Assembly (NCBI GenBank): GCA_030674875.1
Contig: JASXSU010000003.1
Location: forward strand, 62,001-126,000
Direction of reading: 5' to 3'
Source of the DNA: Candidatus Endonucleibacter sp. (ex Gigantidas childressi)
Lineage (GTDB): Bacteria > Pseudomonadota > Gammaproteobacteria > Pseudomonadales > Endozoicomonadaceae
Length of the DNA: 64,000 bases
Position numbers and translations under genes: made by a program. This document shows positions 27,861 through 39,151 of this stretch, in pieces. The notes beneath the pieces were generated by a model. The model was not told the DNA's origin. It searched no databases and saw only the letters and a program-made list of their open reading frames with translations. Each line of letters starts with the position of its first letter. Within the stretch, counting starts at the first letter, position 1.

Positions 27861-29201
27861 TTAATTTTGAAAATCGTATATCGCCCCAAGCTTAAGAATG
27901 CGAGTTAAATTTTCCAGTGATGCTCTTGACTCATCTAAAAGTTGTGGGTCTGCCAAATCTTGTTCCGTTAGTCTATCCCGATAAAATTCATTTATCCAAG
28001 TATGAAGCTGAAGATATAAGTCATTGTTGAAGATACAGGCCTGATTTACGGAGGCAAGCTCCTGCTCTGTCATTACAACTCTAAGCCTAAGACAGGCTGG
28101 ACCTCCACCATTCTTCATACTCTGACGTAAATCAAAAGTCATTGTATCTGTAATTGAAGCGTTAGCGCTAACCAGATCTGCAAGATATGAAGAAACATTT
28201 TCATTTCTATGACTCTCTGATGGAACAATCAATATACTCTTATCTCCTACTGATAAAAGCTGACTATTAAAAAGATAGCTAGATACAGCATCCGATATAC
28301 TTACTCTGTCATCTGGTACCTCCACAATGGCTAAATCCACATTATCGCAGGCTTGTTGTAATTGCTTGTAAACAAATGTCTGATTTAAAAAAGCCTTTTC
28401 ATGACAAAATAAGGTGTTTTTATTACCCACGGCAATCACATCATTATGAAATACACCTTGATCAATAACATCAGGGTTTTGCTGAGCGTAAACCACTTTA
28501 TCAACATTAAGCAAATGACTTCGTGCAACGGCTGCTGATGCCTCAAATGTTTGGCGTGCAGGGAATAACTTTGCTACTGGACTATTATTTTTATTATTAA
28601 ACCCATAACAACCGAAAACAAAGAGTTCTACCCCTTGAGCGTTGTAGTCGCCACAAAATCTAGTATGATTGGCAGCTCCCTCATCACCAAGCTGGATGAT
28701 ACTAGGAATAACCGAGTGATGAACAAAATAACGATCATCATGAAAGATACGTTTTAGTATCTTGCCTGTGGTCTCATGCTCAATAGATCTGTGAAGTTTG
28801 CTTGCAAGATTAGCAGGCGTAATATGAACTCTACCATCTCCTGTATCAGCACTTGGTGAAATAGTTGCAGCATTTGCTGTCCACATACTTGAAGCTGAAC
28901 TGCAAGAAGCAAGAATTTCAGGAGCTTCTTTTGCTGCCTTGGTTAAAATCTGAACATTTGAGCCAGTAAAGCCAAGTTTTCTCAGGGTATTCAAGTCTGG
29001 CCTTTCCTGTGGTGGCAGAACGCCTTGAATCAACCCCAACTCATGCAAAGCTTTCATTTTTGCAAGCCCTTGCAGAGCAGCCAGTTTTGGGTTTGATGAC
29101 TGTAACCGGTTATCACATGATGCCAAGTTGCCATATGATAAGCCTGCGTAATTATGGGTTGAGCCCACTAATCCGTCGAAATTTACTTCGTATGCTTTCA
29201 T
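27861..29201 (-). CDS. astB: N-succinylarginine dihydrolase
   Basis: 446 residues, the family length. The start [20 protein letters not shown] and the GNLAS segment are diagnostic. Further conserved parts are [48 protein letters not shown], and the C-terminal [15 protein letters not shown] with the catalytic cysteine. It hydrolyses N2-succinylarginine to succinylornithine, ammonia and CO2, the second AST step. It is convergent to astC-astA-astD, with a secreted-protein gene and an IS30 remnant between, so it is not in one operon with them. astE is not in this window. Confidence 0.95.
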   Translation of the reverse strand: MKAYEVNFDGLVGSTHNYAGLSYGNLASCDNRLQSSNPKLAALQGLAKMKALHELGLIQGVLPPQERPDLNTLRKLGFTGSNVQILTKAAKEAPEILASCSSASSMWTANAATISPSADTGDGRVHITPANLASKLHRSIEHETTGKILKRIFHDDRYFVHHSVIPSIIQLGDEGAANHTRFCGDYNAQGVELFVFGCYGFNNKNNSPVAKLFPARQTFEASAAVARSHLLNVDKVVYAQQNPDVIDQGVFHNDVIAVGNKNTLFCHEKAFLNQTFVYKQLQQACDNVDLAIVEVPDDRVSISDAVSSYLFNSQLLSVGDKSILIVPSESHRNENVSSYLADLVSANASITDTMTFDLRQSMKNGGGPACLRLRVVMTEQELASVNQACIFNNDLYLQLHTWINEFYRDRLTEQDLADPQLLDESRASLENLTRILKLGAIYDFQN

Positions 29202-29336
29202 GCCTGCTCTTCTTCTGTACTCTTAATTCGGCTATTGTGTTGCATCGCTGTGGGATTATATTAATCCAGCATCAGTATATGCCCAAGTGTATTGAAGATG
29301 CTTGATTTTTTAGTGATTTTTCTTCAGACTACATTA

Positions 29337-30115
29337 ATGTCAAAATTCACCCTGACCCAGCAGCAAAAAACCGACTTGGAATCTCGCCATAAAAGATTGC
29401 GGTATGTACGCGAGTGTGACAGTACTAAAGCGGTACTATTTGTGGTCTGAAGGGTGGTCAATAACTTTTATTGCTCAGGCTTTGAGAAAAAGTGAATTCA
29501 CGATCAGTCGTCACATCAAAGATTACATAAAAAAGAAAAACTTAAACCTGAAAATGGTGGCAGTGAGAGCCATCTAAATGATGAACAAACTCAATAATTG
29601 ATTGAGCACGTATCGGATAAAACCTACGCTCATACCCATCAAATTGTCGCTTATATTGCTGAGAGCTGAAAAATTCAATATAGCGTGTCAGGTATGAATC
29701 GGTAGTTACACCAGAAAGGGTTCACCTATAAACAACCCAAGGGTGTTTCCTATAAGACAGATGCGGATAAACAGGCTGAGTTTGTCAAGCACTATGAAGA
29801 GCTAGCTACCAAAGGATGAAGTGGTTCTGTTAATGGACGCAGTACATCCAACTCAAGCGACTAAAATCACATCAGGGTGGATTCGCAAAGGAGTTGTAAA
29901 GTCATCAATACAACCGGTAGCCGAACAAGGCTAAATATTATTGGGGCTATTGAGTTAAACAATCTGTCAGCTGCTGTTTTGAACAATTTGAGACAGTTAA
30001 CGGCAAAGCTATTATCCAATTTTTCAAAAAAGTACGGACTTCTTATATATCAATGGCCGTCATTCATATAGTGCTTGATGATACGTTGTCTAAAGTTGTG
30101 GCTTCGTTAGTAAGT
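29337..30115 (+). pseudogene. IS630-family transposase remnant
   Basis: Pieces in several frames reconstruct an IS630 transposase: LTQQQKTDLESRHKRLR and SEGWSITFIAQALRKSEFTI (N-terminal helix-turn-helix), then SHLNDEQTQ, MNRWLHQKGFTYKQPKG-like codons, VVLLMDAVHPTQATKITSGW (first DDE aspartate region), INTTGSRTRLNIIGAIEL and IHIVLDDTLSKVVAS (second aspartate region). Several frameshifts and stops separate them. It fills the gap between astB and cas3. Confidence 0.8.
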
Positions 30116-30171
30116 AGAATTAACGACAATTTTCAGAGACTCAGCACTGCATCTTGAATTTACTTGGGTAT

Positions 30172-30240
30172 ATACCGGCAGCTGGCTCACCATAAAATTT
30201 CAGTCAATTGCACTTATGATATTAATCCAGCATCAGTATA
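30172..30240. repeat. Short repeat with IS30-type end abutting cas3
   Basis: TATACCGGCAGCTGGCTCAC through CAGTCAATTGCACTTATGAT to CCAGCATCAGTATA, a second copy of the repeat at 26549-26618. It ends one base before the cas3 ATG and has displaced any obvious ribosome-binding site. Confidence 0.7.
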
Positions 30241-30241
30241 A

Positions 30242-32962
30242 ATGAGAGGGCTTTTATCCTTGAATAGAGAGCATTTAAAATTTTATCGTTATTGGGGTAA
30301 GGCAAGTAGCAAAGAAGAGGAAGAAGAGGCTTCGTATCATCTATTGGCTTATCACTGTCTGGATGTAGCAGCGGTGGGCTATTGTTTGCTAGATCCTGAA
30401 AAGGCTTTGTGCTGTAGTTTGGCTAATGGTTTGCAGGTAAAGCCTGAATGGCTCCGCGACTGGTTCTGTTTTTGTTTAATGCTGCATGATTTGGGAAAGT
30501 TCTTTCGATCTTTTCAAAACCTGGTACCAGATCAGTCACCTTCTCTGGTTTCGTATAGTGCCCGCTGCATTTATCGCTATCGTCATGACTCCCTTGGTTT
30601 CTGTTTGTGGAAGAAAATACTATTTAAAAAGCTCTCTGATGTGTTTCCCCATAAAATCAAGACGGATATTTCAGGCTGGCTTGAGGTGGTCTGCGGTCAT
30701 CATGGTCAACCCCCTAATAAATCCATACGAGGGCTAGGTCAGTTTCTTGAGAAAGACGATGAATTGGCCGCTGAGCAGTTTGTTCGCGAGATTGCTCGCC
30801 TTTGGTTGCCAGATATAACACCTATTCCAGAAATTTCAGAAACCGCCTTCAAATCGGCTTCTTGGCAATTGGCAGGGTTAGCCGTGTTAGCGGACTGGTT
30901 GGGGTCTGATCAGTCCGTCTTCACCTATAAGGCTGATGAACAGGCTTTGGATGAGTACTGGAAGAACATTGCTCTGGTAAAAGCAAAAGAAGTGCTTGAA
31001 AAAGCACCCTTTCAGCTGCAGCCTATTGAACCTTACCAATCGATCCAGCAGCAGTTCCCTTTTATAGAAACATCAACACCGCTACAGACTTATTCACAGC
31101 AAGTCTACATCGCTAACGGTCCGCAGTTATTTCTTTTGGAAGATGTTACCGGTGCTGGAAAAACAGAAGCGGCAATGGTATTGGTACATCGCCTGATGGC
31201 TGCTGGGCTGGCTGATGGCTTGTATGTTGGCTTGCCATCCATGGCAACGGCCAATGCTATGTTTGAACGATTGGGGAAGAGCTATCGGGCGCTTTACTCG
31301 ACTGAGGCTCGGCCGTCACTGGTACTGGCCCACGGAGCCAGCCAGCTATCGGACAGTTTTCAAGACGCCATTGCATTGTCAGAGCAGAACCCAGACAGAG
31401 ACTATGGTCAAGGTGATATTACAGCCACCGCCTATTGCAATGCCTGGCTGGCAGATAGCCGTAAAAAAGCCATGTTAGCGGATGTGGGCATTGGCACAAT
31501 TGATCAGGCGCTGCTCGCGGTTCTGCCAGCAAAACACCAATCATTACGGTTGTTGGGGCTGACCGGAAAGGTCTTATTGGTCGATGAAGTGCATGCTTAT
31601 GATCCTTACATGCAAAGCTTGCTAAATGCTTTATTAAAAGCCCATGCCTCACAGGGTGGTAGTGCTATTTTATTGTCGGCGACATTACCGGAAAAGATGC
31701 GAGCACAGTTGCTTACGTCCTATGCTGAAGGACTTGGCGTGGCAAGGCCAGTACTCCAAAAACAAGACTATCCATTGGTGACTCGATTCTCCGGGGGTGA
31801 CTTTAATGAAGTACCTGTAGCGACACGACCAAGCGTCGAGCGTACCGTGACTGTCAAGAGACTGAGTGATGAGCAAATTGCGATTGATCTAATAAAAGAC
31901 ACTGTTGCAGCGAATCGCTGCATTTGCTGGATTCGCAATACCGTAAAGGATGCTAGAGCGGCCTATGAGAAGCTGAAGCAACAAGACTGGGTGGAGGGTG
32001 AAAATCTGACCCTGTTCCATAGCCGCTTTGCCATGACGGATCGACAGGTTATTGAAAAGGATGTGCTTAAACGTTTTGGGAAAACATCGACTAGCGCCCA
32101 AAGGCAGGCACAGGTGCTTATTGCTACTCAGGTGGTTGAGCAGAGCCTAGACCTTGACTTTGATGTTTTGATTTCTGATTTAGCTCCTATTGATTTGCTG
32201 ATCCAGCGGGCAGGGCGTTTGCAGCGCCATTGTCGTGAAAACGATGGCAATTGCACCCATGACTCGAATGCGCAGGATCAGCGTGATGCCCCTTGCCTGC
32301 ACCTGTTGTCGCCAGACCCTAACAAAGTGGAAGATAAAGATTGGTTGAGAAAACTGCTGCCGGGTACTCAGGCGGTATATTCTAATGTGGGTCAACTGTG
32401 GCTAACGAGTCGGGTTCTATTGGATAAGAACTGTTTTACCATGCCCCAGAATGCAAGGCACCTGATTGAGAGTGTATACGGTCAGGAAACAGACAGTGAT
32501 ATACCCAAAGTACTGGAGAACGCCTCATTTGAGGCAGAAGCTGAACAAAAAAGCCAGCAAGGAATGGGTAAGTTTAACCAGCTTAACATGGATGATGGTT
32601 ATACACTGGAATCCGCAGCGCAAAGTGCTGGCTGGGATGACGATGTCAATATACCCACTCGGCTGAGTGGCGACAGTGTGTCGATTATATTGGCGCAGAC
32701 TGAAAAGCAGGCTGAACAGAAGACGCTCAAGCCTTACGCGCAACATGAAAAACACGGATGGTCTATGAGTAAAATCAATATACCAAAACACGAATGGGAA
32801 AAAGCGAGGGAGTTCATTTCTGCAGAATGGTTGGCGGTGGTAGATCAGCTGAAACTTGATCAATCTTTTCTGAAGTGGCAGGAGATACTCCCCTTAACGG
32901 CTAAGACGGAGCATTTTTATCACCCTGAAGATGGCTGGGATTTGGATAGGAAAGCACAATGA
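30242..32962 (+). CDS. cas3: Type I-E CRISPR helicase-nuclease Cas3
   Basis: 906 residues. The N-terminal HD nuclease domain has H33, H38 and the HD pair at 82-83 (LMLHDLGKFFRSF); FYRYWGKAS and HCLDVAAV match the E. coli Cas3 start. The SF2 helicase has Walker A TGAGKTEAAM (about residue 304), the DEVH box in LLVDEVHAYDPYM (about 447) and motif VI LIQRAGRLQRH. Cas3 is recruited by Cascade to nick and degrade target DNA. No Shine-Dalgarno sequence precedes the ATG, and the upstream DNA is insertion-sequence debris. It overlaps cse1 by 4 bp and leads the cas operon. Confidence 0.96.
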   Translation: MRGLLSLNREHLKFYRYWGKASSKEEEEEASYHLLAYHCLDVAAVGYCLLDPEKALCCSLANGLQVKPEWLRDWFCFCLMLHDLGKFFRSFQNLVPDQSPSLVSYSARCIYRYRHDSLGFCLWKKILFKKLSDVFPHKIKTDISGWLEVVCGHHGQPPNKSIRGLGQFLEKDDELAAEQFVREIARLWLPDITPIPEISETAFKSASWQLAGLAVLADWLGSDQSVFTYKADEQALDEYWKNIALVKAKEVLEKAPFQLQPIEPYQSIQQQFPFIETSTPLQTYSQQVYIANGPQLFLLEDVTGAGKTEAAMVLVHRLMAAGLADGLYVGLPSMATANAMFERLGKSYRALYSTEARPSLVLAHGASQLSDSFQDAIALSEQNPDRDYGQGDITATAYCNAWLADSRKKAMLADVGIGTIDQALLAVLPAKHQSLRLLGLTGKVLLVDEVHAYDPYMQSLLNALLKAHASQGGSAILLSATLPEKMRAQLLTSYAEGLGVARPVLQKQDYPLVTRFSGGDFNEVPVATRPSVERTVTVKRLSDEQIAIDLIKDTVAANRCICWIRNTVKDARAAYEKLKQQDWVEGENLTLFHSRFAMTDRQVIEKDVLKRFGKTSTSAQRQAQVLIATQVVEQSLDLDFDVLISDLAPIDLLIQRAGRLQRHCRENDGNCTHDSNAQDQRDAPCLHLLSPDPNKVEDKDWLRKLLPGTQAVYSNVGQLWLTSRVLLDKNCFTMPQNARHLIESVYGQETDSDIPKVLENASFEAEAEQKSQQGMGKFNQLNMDDGYTLESAAQSAGWDDDVNIPTRLSGDSVSIILAQTEKQAEQKTLKPYAQHEKHGWSMSKINIPKHEWEKAREFISAEWLAVVDQLKLDQSFLKWQEILPLTAKTEHFYHPEDGWDLDRKAQ

Positions 32963-34569
32963 ATTTGATCAAAGATCCTTGGATACCCATAGTTCGTACA
33001 AACGGCGACCGTGAGAGAATAGCCCCATGGCAAATCACAGAAGCTGCAAACCCCGTTGTTGAAATTGCAGCATCAAGGCCAGATTTTCAGGGGGCGCTTT
33101 ATCAGTTTTTGATTGGGTTGCTGCAAACGGTTTTTGCGCCAGAAGATGAAACACAATGGCAGGAGTATTGGGCGCGCCAACCCAGTGCAGATAAGCTTGA
33201 TGCAGCTTTTGCTCAAGTGTCGTCGGCTTTTGAGCTCATTAGTCCAGATGGCCCTGCATTTATGCAAGATTTCGATATGCCGGATGGTGAGCAGAAGCCC
33301 GTAGCAGGCCTGTTAATTGAGTCGCCTGGTAAACAAACAATAAAAAATAACCGTGATCATTTTGTAAAAGGTGGCGTTATCGAAGGAGTCTGCCCGTCTT
33401 GTGTTGCAACAGCTTTGTTCACGCTTCAGACAAATGCACCTGCGGGAGGCGTGGGGCACAGAGTAGGGCTACGAGGAGGAGGGCCGCTAACCACACTGGT
33501 TATGCCTAATAGTACTGAAAGTACCCTGTGGCAGAAGTTATGGTTGAATGTATTGGCCAGCAACAAGATTGAAGTAAACGCCTCATTCAAAACTGAAGCG
33601 GCTTTTCCATGGATGTCAAAAACACGGATCTCTGACAAAAAAGGTGTGACTACAGAACCTGGTGATGTGAGCTCTTTACAAATGTACTGGGGTATGCCAC
33701 GTCGTTTAAGAGTTGAAACAGATGATTTGAAGGAAGGTTATTGCGCTCTGTGTGGGAGCATATCCCCTGAGCTACTGAGCCATTACCGAACCAAAAATTA
33801 TGGTACAAACTACGAAGGCCCTTGGATTCACCCACTCACACCTTATCGCTTTGACTCTAAAAAGATTAAACCACCTATTACCCTGAAAGGGCAGAAGGGA
33901 GGGTTGGGATATAGGCACTGGCTGGGTTTGAGTTGGCAAGACGACAGCAGTGGAGATCAGGCCGCAACCATAACCCGACAGTTTAATAATGAAAGAGCGG
34001 AATGTATTGCTGAGCTTTCGGGGGATGATGAATCTCCGGCAAGGTTGTGGTGCTTTGGGTACGATATGGACAATATGAAAGCTCGCTGTTGGTATGATCA
34101 CCAAATGCCGCAACTGAATGTGGCCAAATCTTATCAGGAGTCTTTTATTGCCTTCGTTAGTCAACTGTTATTGGCCGCGAAGGATGCTGTTGTTTTATTG
34201 AGAGGGCAGGTAAAGGATAGCTGGTTTAATCGACCTTCTGATGTCAAGGGTGATACTACTATGATTGACCATTCTTTTTGGCAGGCGACAGAACCGAATT
34301 TTTACAAGGTGCTGCATTCACTAGCTGTTCTACCGAAAGATACTCAGCATATGCCAGCTGAGGTGGCTGAGCTTTGGGTCAAATTATTAAAAAGAATGGC
34401 TCTTGAGCTATTTGATGAATGGGTGTTATCCGGACATGGGGAAGATATGGATATGAAACGCATTACTAAAGCGCGGCGTATCCTGAGAAGTGAATTAAGC
34501 AAAAAGAAATCACTAAAGAATCTGGATCAAATAGCCAGTTCTAGTCGAGACAATGAAAAGGTGGCCTGA
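32959..34569 (+). CDS. casA: Cascade large subunit Cse1/CasA (Cas8e)
   Basis: 536 residues, in the Cse1 range (about 500-560). The start NLIKDPWIPIVRTNGDRERI is typical. Cysteine pairs CPSC (about residue 144) and CALC (about 261) suggest a bound zinc. Cse1 recognises the PAM, opens the duplex and recruits Cas3. It overlaps cas3 (ATGA) upstream and cse2 downstream by one base, so translation is coupled. Confidence 0.95.
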   Translation: MNLIKDPWIPIVRTNGDRERIAPWQITEAANPVVEIAASRPDFQGALYQFLIGLLQTVFAPEDETQWQEYWARQPSADKLDAAFAQVSSAFELISPDGPAFMQDFDMPDGEQKPVAGLLIESPGKQTIKNNRDHFVKGGVIEGVCPSCVATALFTLQTNAPAGGVGHRVGLRGGGPLTTLVMPNSTESTLWQKLWLNVLASNKIEVNASFKTEAAFPWMSKTRISDKKGVTTEPGDVSSLQMYWGMPRRLRVETDDLKEGYCALCGSISPELLSHYRTKNYGTNYEGPWIHPLTPYRFDSKKIKPPITLKGQKGGLGYRHWLGLSWQDDSSGDQAATITRQFNNERAECIAELSGDDESPARLWCFGYDMDNMKARCWYDHQMPQLNVAKSYQESFIAFVSQLLLAAKDAVVLLRGQVKDSWFNRPSDVKGDTTMIDHSFWQATEPNFYKVLHSLAVLPKDTQHMPAEVAELWVKLLKRMALELFDEWVLSGHGEDMDMKRITKARRILRSELSKKKSLKNLDQIASSSRDNEKVA

Positions 34570-35111
34570 TGGCGTACTCCAAGGTATTGAGTTCTGAAAC
34601 GTTAACGCGATTGCTGGCTTGGTGGCACTGGCTTGATGATAATAGGGGTGATCGAGCGGAGCTGCGGCGAGCAGAATCGCCAGAGGATATTTTACTGACG
34701 CCTGCTTTTTCTCACTTTCTGCAGCAGATGCCGGAAGACTGGGATGACTCTAAAAAAATACAGATTCAGGATGCAGCCATGGTCGCTGCCGTACTGGCTA
34801 GAGTCAAAACAGCAGAAAGTAATAAAAAAACTACCTTTGCGACTGCGCTGGCTAAACCTAAAGAAAAAAGAGGAAAAGCCGCCATGAGTGAGCTGCGGTT
34901 CCAACAATTGCAGAAAAGTCGCACACCCGATGATTTTTTCAGAAGGGTTTGCCGAGCGGTGGCACTGCTCAATGGTAAGGCCAATATTGCTTGCCTGGCC
35001 GATGATGTTTTGCACTGGCTTCAAGAGCATAGATATGGCCCAGCCAGTAAAGCTCAGGATCGTTTGGCGGTTCGCTGGGCCAGTGACTATTACGCAGCGT
35101 TCAAAGAATAA
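34569..35111 (+). CDS. casB: Cascade small subunit Cse2/CasB
   Basis: 180 residues, all-helical and basic, as expected for Cse2 (E. coli 160). LARLLAWWHWLDDNRGDRAE-like codons at the start and RTPDDFFRRVCRAVALLNGK in the C-terminal half match the family. Two copies normally form the belly of Cascade and stabilise the R-loop. Its start overlaps the cse1 stop. Confidence 0.92.
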   Translation: MAYSKVLSSETLTRLLAWWHWLDDNRGDRAELRRAESPEDILLTPAFSHFLQQMPEDWDDSKKIQIQDAAMVAAVLARVKTAESNKKTTFATALAKPKEKRGKAAMSELRFQQLQKSRTPDDFFRRVCRAVALLNGKANIACLADDVLHWLQEHRYGPASKAQDRLAVRWASDYYAAFKE

Positions 35112-35143
35112 AGTTTACCTATCCAATTTTTCAAGGAGACAAA

Positions 35144-36205
35144 ATGAGCCGTTTTCTGCAACTTCATATACTAACTTCTTATCCTCCCGCCAACCTGAAT
35201 CGGGATGATCTGGGGCGACCAAAAACCGCCAAAATGGGAGGAACTGATCGTTTAAGGGTGTCTTCTCAGTGTTTAAAACGTAACTGGCGTACTTCTGATT
35301 TATTGCAGAGTGCATTGGCAGGTCATGTTGGCACACGAACTAAAATGTTGGGCTGCACTGCATACGACAAATTACTTTTATCAGGCATTCCAGAAAAAAA
35401 AGCAAAGATCTATGCTGCGGATATTGCAGGCCAGTTTGGCAAGTTAAAAAAAGAAGAAAAGGATAATGCAAAGGCTGGTCTGGAGATTGAACAGTTGGTT
35501 CATGTCAGTGCCTCAGAGAAAGATTCTATTAATACACTGATTGAGGCGTTGATCGCTGAGCAGAGAGAGCCGAAAGAGGAAGAGCTGCAACTGCTACGGA
35601 AAGAGAATATGTCTGTAGATATTGCCCTGTTTGGCCGAATGCTGGCATCAAAGCCTGCTTTCAATGTTGAAGCGGCCTGTCAGGTCGCCCATGCGATTAC
35701 CGTGCATCCGATTACCATTGAGGACGATTACTTCATTGCTATGGATGATTTGAACGATGGCAGTGAAGATGCAGGAGCCTCTCATATTGGTGAAGCGGGG
35801 TTTGCCGCCGGGTTGTTTTATTCCTACATCTGCATCAACAAAGAGCTGCTGATAGACAACCTTAATGGCAATAAAGAACTGGCTTTCAAGGCTATTCAGG
35901 CACTGACGGAAGCCGCTGTAAAAGTAGCGCCAACAGGCAAGCAAAACAGCTTTGGAAGTCGTGCTTATGCTTCTTATGTATTGGCTGAGAGGGGTGATCA
36001 GCAGCCTCGGTCACTGTCGGTTGCCTTTTTGAAGCCTGTTAACAAGCAGGCAGATGATTATGGTTTAGAGGCCGTTACAGCTTTGGAGCAGCAATACAAA
36101 AATTTTAATGAAGTTTACGGAGACTGCTCAGACGCTCAGTGCTGTCTGAACGCCGTTACTGGTGAAGGGAAATTAACCGAACTACTTACTTTTGTCAGCG
36201 AATAA
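35144..36205 (+). CDS. casC: Cascade backbone subunit Cas7e/CasC (Cse4)
   Basis: 353 residues. FLQLHILTSYPPANLNRDDL and GGTDRLRVSSQCLKRNWRTS are the family start; FGSRAYASYVLAERGDQQPR is conserved near the C-terminus. In E. coli six copies polymerise along the crRNA spacer, each covering 6 nt. This makes the variable spacer lengths of the neighbouring array structurally interesting. A strong GGAGA site precedes the ATG. Confidence 0.96.
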   Translation: MSRFLQLHILTSYPPANLNRDDLGRPKTAKMGGTDRLRVSSQCLKRNWRTSDLLQSALAGHVGTRTKMLGCTAYDKLLLSGIPEKKAKIYAADIAGQFGKLKKEEKDNAKAGLEIEQLVHVSASEKDSINTLIEALIAEQREPKEEELQLLRKENMSVDIALFGRMLASKPAFNVEAACQVAHAITVHPITIEDDYFIAMDDLNDGSEDAGASHIGEAGFAAGLFYSYICINKELLIDNLNGNKELAFKAIQALTEAAVKVAPTGKQNSFGSRAYASYVLAERGDQQPRSLSVAFLKPVNKQADDYGLEAVTALEQQYKNFNEVYGDCSDAQCCLNAVTGEGKLTELLTFVSE

Positions 36206-36215
36206 GGGGATGACC

Positions 36216-36992
36216 ATGCATTATCTGGTCTTCCGTTTATACGGGCCTTTGGCCAGCTGGGGGGAAATTGCGGTAGGTGAGTCCCGGCACACGGCAGTTT
36301 ATCCCGGAAAATCCGCTTTGGTGGGATTGCTGGGGGCTGCATTGGGCATTAAGCGCGATGACGACAAGGCTCAACCGTTATTAACAGACGGTTATCGTTT
36401 TGCCGTCAAATTATTAAGCAGTGGTCATCTGCTCAAAGATTATCACACGGTTCAGGCACCCGATTCGGTAGGGAAATTTAAGTATCGTACCCGTAGGGAT
36501 GCACTGGTACAGGGTAAAGATCGTCTGGGTACTATATTGTCTAGCCGTGAGTATCGAACAGACGCACAGGCCGTAGTGGCTGTTGCTTCCACTGGCGCGC
36601 CTCAATGGTCTTTGGAACAGTTATTACAGGCATTAAAAACGCCCAAATTCTACCTTTACCTTGGTCGTAAGTCTTGCCCTTTAGCGGCACCGTTAAATGC
36701 CCAGATCATAGAAGCGGATAACTTTCGAATGGCTTTAAATGATTATCAGCCAGGGGCTTTGTTGATTGATCAGCCACAATGGCATCAGGATGACCGGTTT
36801 TTACCAAAAGATGCTATCTGTCGCTATTTCTGGGAAGGAGCCGTTACTGACTTTTCAGCAGAGAGTGATGGTTTTGATGCATCTCAAGTTCAGCAGTTGA
36901 CTCGGCACGATCAACCCTTGTCGAGGCCTAGGTGGCAATTTCAGCCCCGATTAGAAAATCATTGGATGATAGACAATAAAGGAGGGGACTGA
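36216..36992 (+). CDS. casD: Cascade subunit Cas5e/CasD
   Basis: I start at the ATG at 36216, 6 bp after AAGGGG, giving MHYLVFRLYGPLASWGEIAV, the canonical Cas5e N-terminus; ATGs at 36192 and 36210 are less likely. GESRHTAVYPGKSALVGLLG is the glycine-rich RRM region. About 258 residues, slightly longer than E. coli (224). Cas5e caps the 5' handle of the crRNA. It ends one base before cas6e. Confidence 0.94.
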   Translation: MHYLVFRLYGPLASWGEIAVGESRHTAVYPGKSALVGLLGAALGIKRDDDKAQPLLTDGYRFAVKLLSSGHLLKDYHTVQAPDSVGKFKYRTRRDALVQGKDRLGTILSSREYRTDAQAVVAVASTGAPQWSLEQLLQALKTPKFYLYLGRKSCPLAAPLNAQIIEADNFRMALNDYQPGALLIDQPQWHQDDRFLPKDAICRYFWEGAVTDFSAESDGFDASQVQQLTRHDQPLSRPRWQFQPRLENHWMIDNKGGD

Positions 36993-36993
36993 T

Positions 36994-37776
36994 ATGTACC
37001 TTTCCCGTATTCAATTAACAGACGCCATTGCTGGCTATACACAGCTGGGCTTACTGTTGAAAGACCGAAGTTATGGCATGCACCGCATTTTATGTGATTT
37101 GTTTGAAAAAGGAGAGCGATTTTTATATCGAGAGGAACGCAGCAAAGAACAGGGGATAGCGCAAAAAGGAGCGGTTAGAAACTTGCCCGTTTATTATGTC
37201 CTGTCTACCGATGCGCCCGATCAGGAAAGTCCACTCTTTGATGTTGCGACCAAACCGTTTCAGCCTGTTTTAAAAGCAGGTGAGCAGCTCTGCTTCAAGT
37301 TGCGGGCAAACCCCACCATTGCCCGCAGACAGGAGGGAAAAAAACACTCGTCCAAACATGATGTGCTCATGGATGCCCAGATACACTGGATGACTAATGC
37401 CTGTATTGAAAGACAACTGACGTTAGCTGGATCAAAAAAAGCCCTTCGACAAAATCTGTTGTGCCATAAGGATTTTTCCACTAGAGAAGGTCATCATGAC
37501 TTAAAACGTCAACTTGACCGCGCCATAGATGAAGGGGCTACTCAGTGGTTGGTTAAGCGGGGCGAAGCTAACGGGTTTACGATAGACAGCCTTCAGACCA
37601 CGGGTTATCAGTGGCGCGCCTTGCCGGAGAAAGGCCGCAGTGCAGGCTTCAGTAGTTTGGACTATGAAGGGGTTCTGACGGTGTCTGATCCTCAACTGCT
37701 CTGTGATATGTTGAAAAAGGGAATAGGCCCTTCAAAGGCATTTGGTTGTGGTTTAATGATGGTGAAGAGAGTGTAA
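36994..37776 (+). CDS. casE: CRISPR RNA endonuclease Cas6e/CasE (Cse3)
   Basis: 260 residues. The N-terminal YLSRIQLTDAI and DRSYGMHRILCDLFE contain the conserved catalytic-region histidine (about residue 29). The C-terminal IGPSKAFGCGLMMVKRV is the glycine-rich loop of Cas6e. Longer than E. coli (199) but within the family range. It cuts the palindromic repeat stem and stays bound to the 3' hairpin. GGAGGGG precedes the start. Confidence 0.94.
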   Translation: MYLSRIQLTDAIAGYTQLGLLLKDRSYGMHRILCDLFEKGERFLYREERSKEQGIAQKGAVRNLPVYYVLSTDAPDQESPLFDVATKPFQPVLKAGEQLCFKLRANPTIARRQEGKKHSSKHDVLMDAQIHWMTNACIERQLTLAGSKKALRQNLLCHKDFSTREGHHDLKRQLDRAIDEGATQWLVKRGEANGFTIDSLQTTGYQWRALPEKGRSAGFSSLDYEGVLTVSDPQLLCDMLKKGIGPSKAFGCGLMMVKRV

Positions 37777-37821
37777 TCTCCCTTTTTTGGGTTTTATTTT
37801 TGCTAGCGATAAGAAGGTTCT

Positions 37822-39029
<1,208 letters not shown>

Positions 39030-39151
39030 TCATAAATGAAGCCTGTTTCAATTGAGTTTTTTAGCATTTAGAAGATATATTTTTAATGCGTTAAAGTTGG
39101 TGGAATTGCTGGAGCCTGTATCCCCTTGATAATAAAGAGTATTATTTTAGA
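39030..39151 (+). promoter_or_regulatory. CRISPR leader
   Basis: 122 bp of AT-rich DNA between cas2 and the first repeat. The side is set by cas2 and by repeat decay at the opposite end. It should contain the array promoter and the integration signals. Confidence 0.8.
39119..39131 (-). promoter_or_regulatory. Possible IHF site in the leader
   Basis: On the minus strand the sequence TATCAAGGGGATA differs from the IHF consensus WATCAANNNNTTR at one position. It lies about 20 bp from the first repeat, comparable to the IHF site that bends the E. coli leader for Cas1-Cas2 integration. Assigned by motif and position only. Confidence 0.45.
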
